DNA of 64,000 bases from Microbacteriaceae bacterium (GTDB lineage: Bacteria; Actinomycetota; Actinomycetes; Actinomycetales; Microbacteriaceae). The position numbers and the translations under genes are program-made. Below, piece by piece: positions 32,087 through 39,460 of the stretch. The stretch covers positions 1 to 64,000 of the forward strand of contig SCRE01000015.1 of assembly GCA_004297935.1 (NCBI GenBank). The letters run 5' to 3'. Within the stretch, counting starts at the first letter, position 1. Each line of letters starts with the position of its first letter. A model generated the notes under the pieces. It was not told where the DNA came from and did no database searches. It saw nothing but the letters and a program-made list of their open reading frames with translations.

Positions 32087-32754
32087 GACGCCGGACCCTC
32101 GGCTATCGCATCGCTGATCAGCGTGTCCAGCGTGGACGGCTGGTCATTGATCGGGCCTTCGATCCGTGCGGCGACGCGACCCTGTTTGTCGAGAACGAGA
32201 GTCGTCGGCGTGGCGTTCGGCCGCATCGAACCGCTGAAGGCGAGCTGCACGGAGCCACTCGCCGCGTCGAGCACCGACGGATAGGTGACCGAGAACGCCT
32301 TGTCGAACGAGATCACGTCGTGCGCGGAATCGCGGGTGTTGACACCGAGGAACACCGCACCTTTCCCCGCGTATTTCTGGCTGATCGTCTGCAGGTCCTT
32401 CGCTTCGATCCGGCACGGGCCGCACTGCGCGTACCAGAAATTCACGACCAGCACCTGCCCGCGGTAATCGGATGCTGCCACTTCGGCGCCCGACTGAGTC
32501 GTGCCGGTGAAGTTGATCGGGTTGCCGCGATCCGCGGCCTTGACCTCGGTGACGCCGCTGCCTGCGATGTAGTTCTTGTTACTGCCTGCCGCATACTGTG
32601 CGGCGAGCGCATCGTTGCTGCAGCCGGTCAGCGCGAGTGTGACGGCGAGAGCGCTGACGACGATCGCGGCGGTCCGCCGGTGCCTCGGCGGCCGACCGTG
32701 CGACGAGCCGCGCCCTGAGAACAAGCGCCCTGAGGACAAACGGTGGATCATCAC
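32083..32754 (-). CDS. resA: ResA/TlpA-like lipoprotein thiol-disulfide oxidoreductase
   Basis: A 223-residue extracytoplasmic thioredoxin-fold protein that keeps apocytochrome c haem-binding cysteines reduced. The N-terminal lipobox LALTGC follows an Arg-rich cytoplasmic start. The active site is CGPC in NFWYAQCGPCRIEAKDLQ, and the cis-Pro lies in NATPTTLVLD. It overlaps both the histidine phosphatase gene and ccdA by four bases, so all are co-translated. In the family, CcdA recharges ResA. Confidence 0.92.
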   Translation of the reverse strand: MMIHRLSSGRLFSGRGSSHGRPPRHRRTAAIVVSALAVTLALTGCSNDALAAQYAAGSNKNYIAGSGVTEVKAADRGNPINFTGTTQSGAEVAASDYRGQVLVVNFWYAQCGPCRIEAKDLQTISQKYAGKGAVFLGVNTRDSAHDVISFDKAFSVTYPSVLDAASGSVQLAFSGSMRPNATPTTLVLDKQGRVAARIEGPINDQPSTLDTLISDAIAEGPAS

Positions 32755-33386
32755 ACCGCTCCGATGTCGGTGGCACGCGCGGCGAGGAAAGCAGCAGGTT
32801 CGGAGTAACCGACTTCAACCAGGTTCTCACCATGACGTTCAAGGGTGGTCACACTGGACAGCGCGCAGCGGCGCTTGCGCGGATCGTGCATGAGCTGCTC
32901 CCCGGCGAGCACCCGATGAAGACACCAGATCGGCAGTTGATGGCCGACGAGCACGACATCGCCATCGGCGACTGAATCGAATGCTGCGGCGACGACCGCC
33001 CGCATCCGCTTCGCGATCGAGGAATACGCCTCGCCCCAGCTTGGCCGCACCGGGTTGACCAGCCATGGCCAGTTGATCGGATTCCGCAAAGCCTGGCTCA
33101 TCACGGTGCCCTCGAAGTGATTGGCCGGTTCGATCAGCCGGGCATCGGTCGTGATCGGCAGTTCGAACGCCGCGGCGAATGGTGTCGCCGACTCCTGCGC
33201 GCGCTGTAACGGCGATGCGACCAGCGCGACGACCGGTCGTCTGCGTGACTTGATGTCGTCCGCGGCACACCGTGCCATCTTCTGACCGAGTTCGGAGAGC
33301 CGAAAACCGGGCAGCCTGCCATACAGGATGCCGCTGGGATTGTGCACTTCGCCGTGACGGACGAGGTGGACCTGGCTTGCTACCAC
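32751..33386 (-). CDS. Histidine phosphatase family protein, first gene of the cytochrome c operon
   Basis: A 211-residue phosphoglycerate-mutase-like protein. The catalytic RHG motif is in VHLVRHGEVHNPSG, the second Arg in LVASPLQRAQESA, and the second catalytic His in VLVGHQLPIWCL. In mycobacteria a similar gene stands in the same place ahead of resA-like genes; its substrate is not established. GTG 33386 follows TAGACT (33394-33399) by seven bases without a ribosome site, so this leaderless start would also be the operon's promoter. Divergent from aspS. Confidence 0.9.
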   Translation of the reverse strand: MVASQVHLVRHGEVHNPSGILYGRLPGFRLSELGQKMARCAADDIKSRRRPVVALVASPLQRAQESATPFAAAFELPITTDARLIEPANHFEGTVMSQALRNPINWPWLVNPVRPSWGEAYSSIAKRMRAVVAAAFDSVADGDVVLVGHQLPIWCLHRVLAGEQLMHDPRKRRCALSSVTTLERHGENLVEVGYSEPAAFLAARATDIGAV

Positions 33387-33465
33387 GGCACCCAGTCTAC
33401 GGAAGGCGCACTGGTGAATTCGCCGAGAGCCCGGCGGCCCGCTCCACCGCGTAGGCTTGATGCCC
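33387..33465. promoter_or_regulatory. Divergent leaderless promoters: cytochrome c operon and aspS
   Basis: TAGACT on the minus strand (33394-33399) lies seven bases before GTG 33386, and TAGGCT on the plus strand (33452-33457) eight bases before GTG 33466. The latter hexamer overlaps ATG 33460's upstream bases, making GTG 33466 the likely aspS start. Confidence 0.55.
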
Positions 33466-34794
33466 GTGAGCGAACGCGTATTGGTCAAGAACCTGGCAGC
33501 CCTTCCCGACGGGCCCGTCACAGTGAGCGGCTGGGTCGACACCGTGCGCGATCAGAAGAAGGTGCAGTTCGTCGTGCTGCGCGACGAGACCGGCGCCGTG
33601 CAACTGGTCAACCCGCGCACGACGCATGCTGATGGCACCGTCATCGCCGACGAGCCCGCCACCACGATCTCGGCGCTCGCGCAGGGGACGTTCGTCACCG
33701 CATCCGGAACGCTCAAACACGACGAACGGGTCAAGCTCGGCGGTATCGAGGTGAAGCTGACCGACCTGACGGTCACGGCCGAGGCCATCGCCGAGACGCC
33801 GATCGCGGCGGACAGCTCCCTCGACAAGCGGATGGACTGGCGGTTCCTGGACCTGCGGCATCCGAAGCAGAATCTGATCTTCCGGGTGCAGACCACCTTC
33901 GAGCATGCGTTGCGCACCTACTGGATCGACCACGAATTCATCGAGCTGCACACGCCGAAGCTGATGGCCAGCCCGAGCGAATCCCGCGCCGAACTGTTCT
34001 CGCTCGACTACTTCGACACGACGGCCTACCTGGCGCAGAGCCCGCAGAACTTCAAGCAGATGGCGCAAGCGGCCGGCTTCGGCAAGGTGTTCGAGATCGC
34101 CGACGCCTTTCGCGCTGACCCCTCGTTCACGAGCCGTCACGCAACAGAGTTCACCAGTGTCGACAGCGAGATCAGCTGGATCGACAGCCACGAAGACGTC
34201 ATGGCGCTGCACGAGGAGCTGCTGGTCGCCGGGTTCGCGGCCGTCAAGGACAAGCACGGCGCCGAGATCCAGGAACTGTTCGGCGTCGAGGTGACGGTGC
34301 CGGCCAGGCCGTTCCCGCGCATCCCGCTGGCCGAGGCCAGACAGATCGTCGCAGCCCGCGGTTATCAGGTGCAGCGCGCAGACGAGGATATGGACGCGGA
34401 GGGCGAGCGCCAGATCTCGGCATATGTGAGGGAGACCTACGAGCACGAGTTCGTGTTCCTGACCGACTATGCAGCGAGCATCCGCCCGTACTATCACATG
34501 CGTCACGACGACGACCCGTCGCTGACCAAGAGTTATGACCTGATCTTCAACGGCACCGAGATCTCCACCGGCGCACAGCGCGAGCACCGGGTCGACGTGC
34601 TGACCGCGCAGGCAGTCGACAAGGGGCTTGACCCGGCCGAACTCGAGGACTATCTGAACTTCTTCCGCTACGGCGTTCCGCCGCACGGCGGGTTCGGCAT
34701 GGGGCTGGCCCGCGTTCTCATGCTGATGCTGCACGAAGCGTCGATCCGCGAGGTCACGTATCTGTTCCGCGGCCCGACGCGGTTGACCCCGTAA
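33466..34794 (+). CDS. aspS: Aspartyl-tRNA synthetase, archaeal-type (probably aspartate-tRNA(Asn) ligase class)
   Basis: A 442-residue class IIb synthetase. The N-terminal OB domain reads VTVSGWVDTVRDQKKVQFVVLRD; class II motifs are FRADPSFTSRHATEFTSVD (motif 2) and GGFGMGLARVLMLMLHEASIREVTYLFRGPTRLTP split over motif 3. It lacks the large GAD insertion domain of the usual 590-residue bacterial AspRS and resembles archaeal/eukaryotic enzymes in length and motifs. Such enzymes may charge both tRNA-Asp and tRNA-Asn when GatCAB is present; specificity cannot be decided here. ATG 33460 and TTG 33457 are alternative starts, but TAGGCT placement supports GTG 33466. Confidence 0.9.
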   Translation: MSERVLVKNLAALPDGPVTVSGWVDTVRDQKKVQFVVLRDETGAVQLVNPRTTHADGTVIADEPATTISALAQGTFVTASGTLKHDERVKLGGIEVKLTDLTVTAEAIAETPIAADSSLDKRMDWRFLDLRHPKQNLIFRVQTTFEHALRTYWIDHEFIELHTPKLMASPSESRAELFSLDYFDTTAYLAQSPQNFKQMAQAAGFGKVFEIADAFRADPSFTSRHATEFTSVDSEISWIDSHEDVMALHEELLVAGFAAVKDKHGAEIQELFGVEVTVPARPFPRIPLAEARQIVAARGYQVQRADEDMDAEGERQISAYVRETYEHEFVFLTDYAASIRPYYHMRHDDDPSLTKSYDLIFNGTEISTGAQREHRVDVLTAQAVDKGLDPAELEDYLNFFRYGVPPHGGFGMGLARVLMLMLHEASIREVTYLFRGPTRLTP

Positions 34795-34802
34795 CCCCAC
34801 GA

Positions 34803-34924
34803 TGGTCGAGTAGCGAGCGCCAGCGAGCGTATCGAGACTTCGTTCCCCGGTCTCGATACGCTCGTTGGTCTCGATACGGCCGCGGGCGGCCTACTCGACC
34901 CGCCGCCTCACTACTCGACCAGCG
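34803..34924. repeat. REP-like dispersed repeat, copy 4 (compound)
   Basis: GGTCGAGTAGCGAGCGCCAG-CGAGCGTATCGAGAC at 34804-34838 is the cleanest copy of the family; it is followed by inverted partial copies (GGTCTCGATACGCTCG, then CTACTCGACC twice). The unit fills the gap between aspS and the hydrolase gene, whose stop it adjoins. Confidence 0.85.
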
Positions 34925-34929
34925 GCAGC

Positions 34930-36888
34930 TCACTCGAAGGCATCCGGCGGGTAGTAGTTGATCCGTGACGTCCAGCCGTGCGGCAACAGCACGGGCAGGT
35001 ACTCGGCCTCCGCCGCCGCTGTCGCGAACGACACGTCCACCCACTCGCGCCAGCGCCCGTCCTCCATCCGCTGCACCGTTGCCTGCCAGAGAACTCCGGG
35101 GCTCTGTTTCGCCTGCAACCGCAGTTGGATGCCGACCGCCCGCCTCCGCTTCAGCAACGACAGCAGTCCGCGGTAGACGACGGTGCGTTCCACATCCGCG
35201 AACCACGGGCGCAGGCTGCGCACGAGCACGTCGGCGTTCCAGACGATCGTCGTCGGAAAACCGGTGCGGGACTGGTAGATGTCCACCGCGATGACGCCAG
35301 GCACCCGGCGCAGCGTCGTGCGCAGGGTGCCGCGGGTGACACCGTGCTCCACGGTCGCGTGCAGATAAACCGGCACCGCGGCGCGCGGATGGTCGGCACC
35401 GACTCGGGTCGCCGCATAGTCGCGCAGCGTCTGGCCCGGACCGAAGAACTCCAGCGCGCCGTCGCAGTATGCCTCCCCGTGCAGATAGCGCCGTACCCTC
35501 TCATCCGGTGGATCGTCTTCGATCGATCCGGCGGTCTCCGCGTAGCTCGGCGAATAGTGGGTGGACGCGATCCGATACCCGTGCGGCAGCGGCGGGCCCG
35601 CCTTCACGGTGACCCACTCCGGAGCATCCGGCGCTGTGCCTGACCAAACCGGGTTCTGCCGGCCCTCCATCCGCGGAACCGAGTCGAGAATGTGCTCGAT
35701 CGACAGCACGCGGATGGCGGGATCGATCCGGTCCCGCCCGATCGGCGAACCCGCCGTGATCAGATGCGACACGGTGAACTCGTGCTCGCGCGCACATTCC
35801 GCGAGCTGCCCCGCGACCATCCCACCCAGGCTGAACCCGGCCGCGAGCACCCGGTCCTGCTTCTGCACTCCGGCCATCCGCATCGCCTGGCAGACCGCGC
35901 GGGTGAGGGTCGTCTGCTGCAGCGACAGCGCGACGATATCGGCCGTGATGTCGTTGGGCGCCTGTCCTGACCGCGGATGCCAGCTGCGCGTGCTCGGCAT
36001 CTGCACGATCCAACGCCGGATGCCGTCCCGTCCCGTTCGCGAGACAATGCGGATGACCGCGCATTCGGCCCGATCATCCAGATCGGGGTCGCCCATGTCG
36101 TCGATCTCGCCCTGGCTGATGAGAAGTTCGCGCAGCCCGCGGATCTCGGTGCGACGCATCGCCGCAGCGGCCAGGCCGGGGAGGCCGAGCACGTCGGGGA
36201 ACGGGCCCAACTCGAGCGTGCCGAAGTGGGTGGGGTGGCTCCAGTGCCGCGCCTTCGGGGCGAAGCGGCGCGAGGCATCCTGATCGCGCCACCAGGTGAG
36301 GAAGTCCGCGCGTTGCGGAAAATGTGTGGCCAGGAATTCGTCGTAGTCGACCACTGCCACATCATGGCCGTCCTCGAAATAGCCGCGACGCCGACCGAGC
36401 CCGATCAGCTTGCGTTCCAGAGCCGGCAGGGAGAAGACGGCGAGATAGGGCCGAGCGCGCAGGCTGGGAACCACCAGCCCGGCAACACTCGCCGACAGCG
36501 CCAGCGGCACGAGCAGAAAGCCTGCGACGCGCGCAGTGGTGCCGACCAGCCGGGGAAGCGTCGACAGGAAGGAATCGTTCAGCACGGTGGAGCGAGCGCG
36601 CCGGTACACCGGCGGGTGCAGGACGAACGGGTACGGCCGCGAGCGCAGCCGGGTCACGGCGAACCAGATCCAGCCCCAGGCCCAGGCGAGCAGCCAGATC
36701 GCGCCCCGCACCAGCCACGCGACCAGCGCGATCACGACGAGAGCCATGCCCAGCACCAATGCGACGGTGGCCGCGATGACCAATCCGGCACCAAGCGCAA
36801 TCCAGCCGATCGCGCTACGCGGGTGGCGCACCCACGGCGGCAGCTGCGGGGCCGCTGGAAGCGCGTGCGGCATCTGCCCCTCAACCAT
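34930..36888 (-). CDS. Membrane-anchored alpha/beta-hydrolase-like protein
   Basis: A 652-residue protein not assigned to a named family. Three to four hydrophobic helices lie at about 27-60, 64-80 and 119-141, with the bulk of the protein after them. Around 280-480 is an alpha/beta-hydrolase core: VQMPSTRSWHPRSG, nucleophile elbow GFSLGG (Ser353), and a likely catalytic Asp/His region near SIEHILDSVPR and IASTHYSPSYAET. This suggests a lipase or esterase. The end (LQAKQSPGVLWQATVQRMEDG) is unassigned. ATG 36888 has TAAGCT six bases upstream (36895-36900), so probably leaderless. Actinobacterial relatives are annotated as hypothetical. Confidence 0.75.
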   Translation of the reverse strand: MVEGQMPHALPAAPQLPPWVRHPRSAIGWIALGAGLVIAATVALVLGMALVVIALVAWLVRGAIWLLAWAWGWIWFAVTRLRSRPYPFVLHPPVYRRARSTVLNDSFLSTLPRLVGTTARVAGFLLVPLALSASVAGLVVPSLRARPYLAVFSLPALERKLIGLGRRRGYFEDGHDVAVVDYDEFLATHFPQRADFLTWWRDQDASRRFAPKARHWSHPTHFGTLELGPFPDVLGLPGLAAAAMRRTEIRGLRELLISQGEIDDMGDPDLDDRAECAVIRIVSRTGRDGIRRWIVQMPSTRSWHPRSGQAPNDITADIVALSLQQTTLTRAVCQAMRMAGVQKQDRVLAAGFSLGGMVAGQLAECAREHEFTVSHLITAGSPIGRDRIDPAIRVLSIEHILDSVPRMEGRQNPVWSGTAPDAPEWVTVKAGPPLPHGYRIASTHYSPSYAETAGSIEDDPPDERVRRYLHGEAYCDGALEFFGPGQTLRDYAATRVGADHPRAAVPVYLHATVEHGVTRGTLRTTLRRVPGVIAVDIYQSRTGFPTTIVWNADVLVRSLRPWFADVERTVVYRGLLSLLKRRRAVGIQLRLQAKQSPGVLWQATVQRMEDGRWREWVDVSFATAAAEAEYLPVLLPHGWTSRINYYPPDAFE

Positions 36889-36989
36889 GGGCCCAGCTTA
36901 TCGACCGGCCACCATACCGGCCCGCCGGCCCGTGGAGCGTCCGGCTTGTCGACGGGTGACTTCTCGGTCGTCTGGGCTGTTCGCGCCGA

Positions 36990-37712
36990 TCAGTCGCCCG
37001 GGCCGCCGCTCGGCTTCTTGAAGCGACGGCCCGCGCCGCTCCACCACCCGGCCAACCATCCGGTGAGCCGCTCCGGCTTCCGCAGTCGCACCTGGGTCGG
37101 CAGTGTCCAGCCGAATTGCCGGGCCAGCAGCGACAGTGCCGCGCCGCTCAGGATGGCAACGACCGACCCGACCGTGGGAAAGCCGAGCGAACTGAGAATG
37201 ACCATCTCGATGCTTGCCACCAGAGCGCTGGTCGCATAGAGCGTGTTCCCGCCGAACACGGTCGGCACCTTCATCAACAGAACGTCGCGCACCATGCCGC
37301 CACCGATCGCCGTCGTCATGCCGAGCACGATCGCCGGCAACCAGCCGAGACCGGCAAGCAAACCTTTCTGCACGCCGACGGCCGCCCAACAGCCGACGGC
37401 GAGCGCATCGAGCAGGACCAGCATCCGGTTGGAGATCTTGCCGGTGAACGGGATGAAGAACGCCACAACGGCCCCGACGATGGCAACACCGAGATAGACC
37501 GGGTCCGCCAACGCCACCGGGGTACCGCGCTGCAACAGCGTGTCGCGAATCAGCCCGCCGCCGAGCCCCGAGAGGATCGCCAGGATGATGAAACCGACGA
37601 GGTCGAGGCGTGCGAACCGTGCCGCGATGCCACCCAGGATCGCATTCGCCAGCACGCCGGCGAGATCGACGATCTGAATGGCCTGACTGAGCGAGATGTC
37701 GGGCGATGCCAT
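36990..37712 (-). CDS. TRIC/YicG-family (UPF0126) cation channel-like membrane protein
   Basis: A 240-residue membrane protein with seven predicted helices and an internal repeat: GGGLIRDTLL and GGGMVRDVLL are the paired UPF0126 motifs. Bacterial members are homologues of trimeric intracellular cation channels; their role in bacteria is unclear, and some are suggested to be glycine or anion transporters. ATG 37712 follows GAAGGGGAA, a normal ribosome site. The C-terminal 30 residues are basic and cytoplasmic. It appears to be a single-gene unit. Confidence 0.88.
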   Translation of the reverse strand: MASPDISLSQAIQIVDLAGVLANAILGGIAARFARLDLVGFIILAILSGLGGGLIRDTLLQRGTPVALADPVYLGVAIVGAVVAFFIPFTGKISNRMLVLLDALAVGCWAAVGVQKGLLAGLGWLPAIVLGMTTAIGGGMVRDVLLMKVPTVFGGNTLYATSALVASIEMVILSSLGFPTVGSVVAILSGAALSLLARQFGWTLPTQVRLRKPERLTGWLAGWWSGAGRRFKKPSGGPGD

Positions 37713-37814
37713 GCGTTCCCCTTCTGAAAGCTCACGATAGCAACGCATACGGACCCCGTCCGCCCACAGTGCGGCGTGGCCGGTCGAACGCGACGCGCGG
37801 TGTGCGCGTCGAGG

Positions 37815-38135
37815 CTACTCGCCGAGCAGTTGCGCGATGCGGTAGTCGACGGCCAGCCGCGAACCCACGACCGAGCGGATGTACGCGGCCACTTTCAGAT
37901 GCTCCGGATGCGTCGCATAGCGACCCAGCGCATCCTCGTCGTCGAAATCCGCCGTGAGCACGACATCGGCATTGTCGCCCGGCTTCAGCACATTGACGCC
38001 GACCTCGAGCGAGCGGAGGTCGGAGATCTGCGACGGCAGCGTGTGCAGCAGCCGGCTGATCTCGGCCGCCTGCTCTGCTCGGGTTGCGTCGTCCTGCGCG
38101 GCAAGCTTCCAGGCGACGATGTGGCGGATGGTCAT
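37815..38135 (-). CDS. Dabb (stress-responsive A/B barrel) protein
   Basis: A 106-residue dimeric ferredoxin-like fold. The family opening IRHIVAWKL, the middle LRSLEVGVNVL and YATHPEHLKVAAYIRSVV are characteristic. Members are found in stress-responsive plant proteins and bacterial enzymes, often without known function. ATG 38135 overlaps the upstream glutaredoxin-like stop by four bases, so the two are translated together. No catalytic residues can be assigned. Confidence 0.88.
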   Translation of the reverse strand: MTIRHIVAWKLAAQDDATRAEQAAEISRLLHTLPSQISDLRSLEVGVNVLKPGDNADVVLTADFDDEDALGRYATHPEHLKVAAYIRSVVGSRLAVDYRIAQLLGE

Positions 38136-38407
38136 CTGCGCTCCTCCAGAGTTGCGTTCAGGGCCGCCCTCAGGCGGTCCGCGTCGACTCGCCAGTATGT
38201 GTGAACGGTGCCGTCGATCACGATCACCGGGATCTCTTCCGCATATCGCTCGTGCAGGGCCGGGTCGTCGAGGATCGAGAGTTCCACAAGGTGCCGGTCG
38301 ACGGCCTCCGGGTCGAATTCCTCGAGGACGCGAGTGACGACCTCGCGCGCATCGTCACAGAGATGGCAGCCGGGTTTGCCGATCATGGTCAGTTGAACGG
38401 GAGGCAC
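38132..38407 (-). CDS. Glutaredoxin-like (DUF836) protein
   Basis: A 91-residue thioredoxin-fold protein with the dithiol GKPGCHLCDDA at residues 10-20 and cis-Pro EIPVIVIDG. Family members (also called YruB/DUF836-like glutaredoxins) are common in actinobacteria, close to a Dabb gene or redox regulators. GTG 38407 is six bases after TAGGCT (38414-38419): a leaderless start. It forms a two-gene unit with the Dabb protein. Substrate unknown; a role in cytoplasmic disulfide reduction is inferred. Confidence 0.9.
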   Translation of the reverse strand: MPPVQLTMIGKPGCHLCDDAREVVTRVLEEFDPEAVDRHLVELSILDDPALHERYAEEIPVIVIDGTVHTYWRVDADRLRAALNATLEERR

Positions 38408-38442
38408 GCGACCAGCCTACGACCCGTGCCCGATCGGTCGGA

Positions 38443-38540
38443 CACAACCCGGCCGCACGCAACCCGGCCGCACATCACCGCTGCTCGCACAACTGGCGCT
38501 CACACAACCAGTGCTCGCACAACCGGTGCTCGCACAACAA
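38443..38540. repeat. Tandem array with 15-bp period
   Basis: About six and a half 15-bp units: ACAACCCGGCCGCAC and GCAACCCGGCCGCAC, then diverging to ACAACCAGTGCTCGC and ACAACCGGTGCTCGC. GCTCGCACAAC begins at 38483, 38513 and 38528 and GCTCACACAAC at 38498, an exact 15-base step. It lies between the glutaredoxin promoter and the bS22 terminator and does not encode a supported protein. Confidence 0.8.
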
Positions 38541-38570
38541 AAAACGTCAGGACCACTTCGGGTCCCGACG
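38539..38570 (-). terminator. Rho-independent terminator of bS22
   Basis: On the minus strand CGTCGGGACC-CGAAGT-GGTCCTGACG forms a stem of CGTC/GACG plus GGACC/GGTCC with one mismatch, followed by a T-run (the A-run at 38539-38544). It stands 44 bases after the bS22 stop. Confidence 0.85.
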
Positions 38571-38614
38571 CTCCCTGAGTGAGCAGCCGCTCGGCGGGTG
38601 AGCAGCGTTGCTGT

Positions 38615-38713
38615 TTACTTCTTGTTGCGACGCTGGTGGCGTGTCTTACGAAGAAGCTTGCGATGCTTCTTCTTCGCCATACGCTTGCGGCGCTTCTTGA
38701 TAACGGAACCCAC
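38615..38713 (-). CDS. Mini-ribosomal protein bS22 (AURKAIP1/COX24 domain)
   Basis: A 32-residue, extremely basic protein (GSVIKKRRKRMAKKKHRKLL then RKTRHQRRNKK). It matches the small actinobacterial 30S protein bS22 first seen in mycobacterial ribosome structures, where it lies near the decoding centre, and the AURKAIP1/COX24 domain. The start is GTG 38713 with GAGGT about seven bases upstream; a longer reading frame upstream has no support. It has its own terminator and is probably transcribed strongly. It is so short that gene callers with a length cutoff may start it wrongly or miss it. Confidence 0.92.
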   Translation of the reverse strand: MGSVIKKRRKRMAKKKHRKLLRKTRHQRRNKK

Positions 38714-38851
38714 GGACACCTCACAAAGATCAAGTGTGTGCCGTGCAACGTGCTGACGGCACCGAGGGCCAAGTCTAGCGCACCGGCACGCACCCTGAGA
38801 AAACCCGCGGCCTCGTGGCAGCCGCACGGTCGCACCGCTCCGCTGATCGAG

Positions 38852-38936
38852 TAACGCGGCACGAGTGTATCGAGACCACCGACGGAGTCTCGATACATTC
38901 GCTGACGCTCCTCACTCGACCAACAGACGGCTCACT
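38852..38936. repeat. REP-like dispersed repeat, copy 5
   Basis: GTGTATCGAGACCACCGACG at 38862-38881 followed by GTCTCGATACATTCGCTGAC and CTCACTCGACCAAC. An inverted pair of the family core, adjoining the stop of the ArsR gene at 38939. Confidence 0.8.
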
Positions 38937-38938
38937 CG

Positions 38939-39367
38939 TCAGTGCGGGCGACGCTTCTTTCCGGTGACCAGGAGCGCGGCGTTGGTCACGCGATGGCTCG
39001 TGTCGGCGAAAACCTTTCCCACGGTGCTGGCGAACTCCCGGGTCTCGTCGGCCAGCGCTGCACCGAACAGCTCTTCGCCGGGGGCGAAGCCGACGCTGAG
39101 GAAGGGGAACAGCCAGTCCTCGATCGCTTCGAGGGGCTCCGGATCGAGGTGGTAATAGCGGTGCTGCCCTTCCTCGCGCACGAGCACGAGACCGGCGTCG
39201 CGCAGCACCTTCAGATGCTTCGACACCGTGGGCTGGCTCAATTCGAGAGTCGACACGATCTCCGACACGCTGATCTCGCCGCCGCCTTGGGCGAGCGATG
39301 CGTCGAGCACAACCCGCAGGATGTCGCGCCTGGTCGCATCCGCAACGATGTCAAAGATGTCTGCCAT
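38939..39367 (-). CDS. ArsR-family winged-helix regulator
   Basis: A 142-residue protein with an ArsR-type winged helix at about 1-95: DIVADATRRDILRVVL, then the recognition helix SQPTVSKHLKVLRDAGLV and the wing REEGQHRYYHLDPEPL. No Cys pair for metal binding is visible near the helices, so a metal sensor is not indicated. The C-terminal 50 residues are unassigned. ATG 39367 has TACCCT six bases upstream (39374-39379). It is divergent from the potassium uptake operon, a natural target, though this is inferred. Confidence 0.88.
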   Translation of the reverse strand: MADIFDIVADATRRDILRVVLDASLAQGGGEISVSEIVSTLELSQPTVSKHLKVLRDAGLVLVREEGQHRYYHLDPEPLEAIEDWLFPFLSVGFAPGEELFGAALADETREFASTVGKVFADTSHRVTNAALLVTGKKRRPH

Positions 39368-39460
39368 TCCTCAAGGGTAGTCATTCGTCCGCTCAAGTAC
39401 CATGACAACGCAGTACGCGGGGGATATGCTCGCCAGGGATCACGTCATGAGGGGTACCGA

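Noticed and set aside
38858..38936. Terminator for the ArsR gene
   Set aside because: The palindrome belongs to the dispersed repeat family and lacks a T-run.
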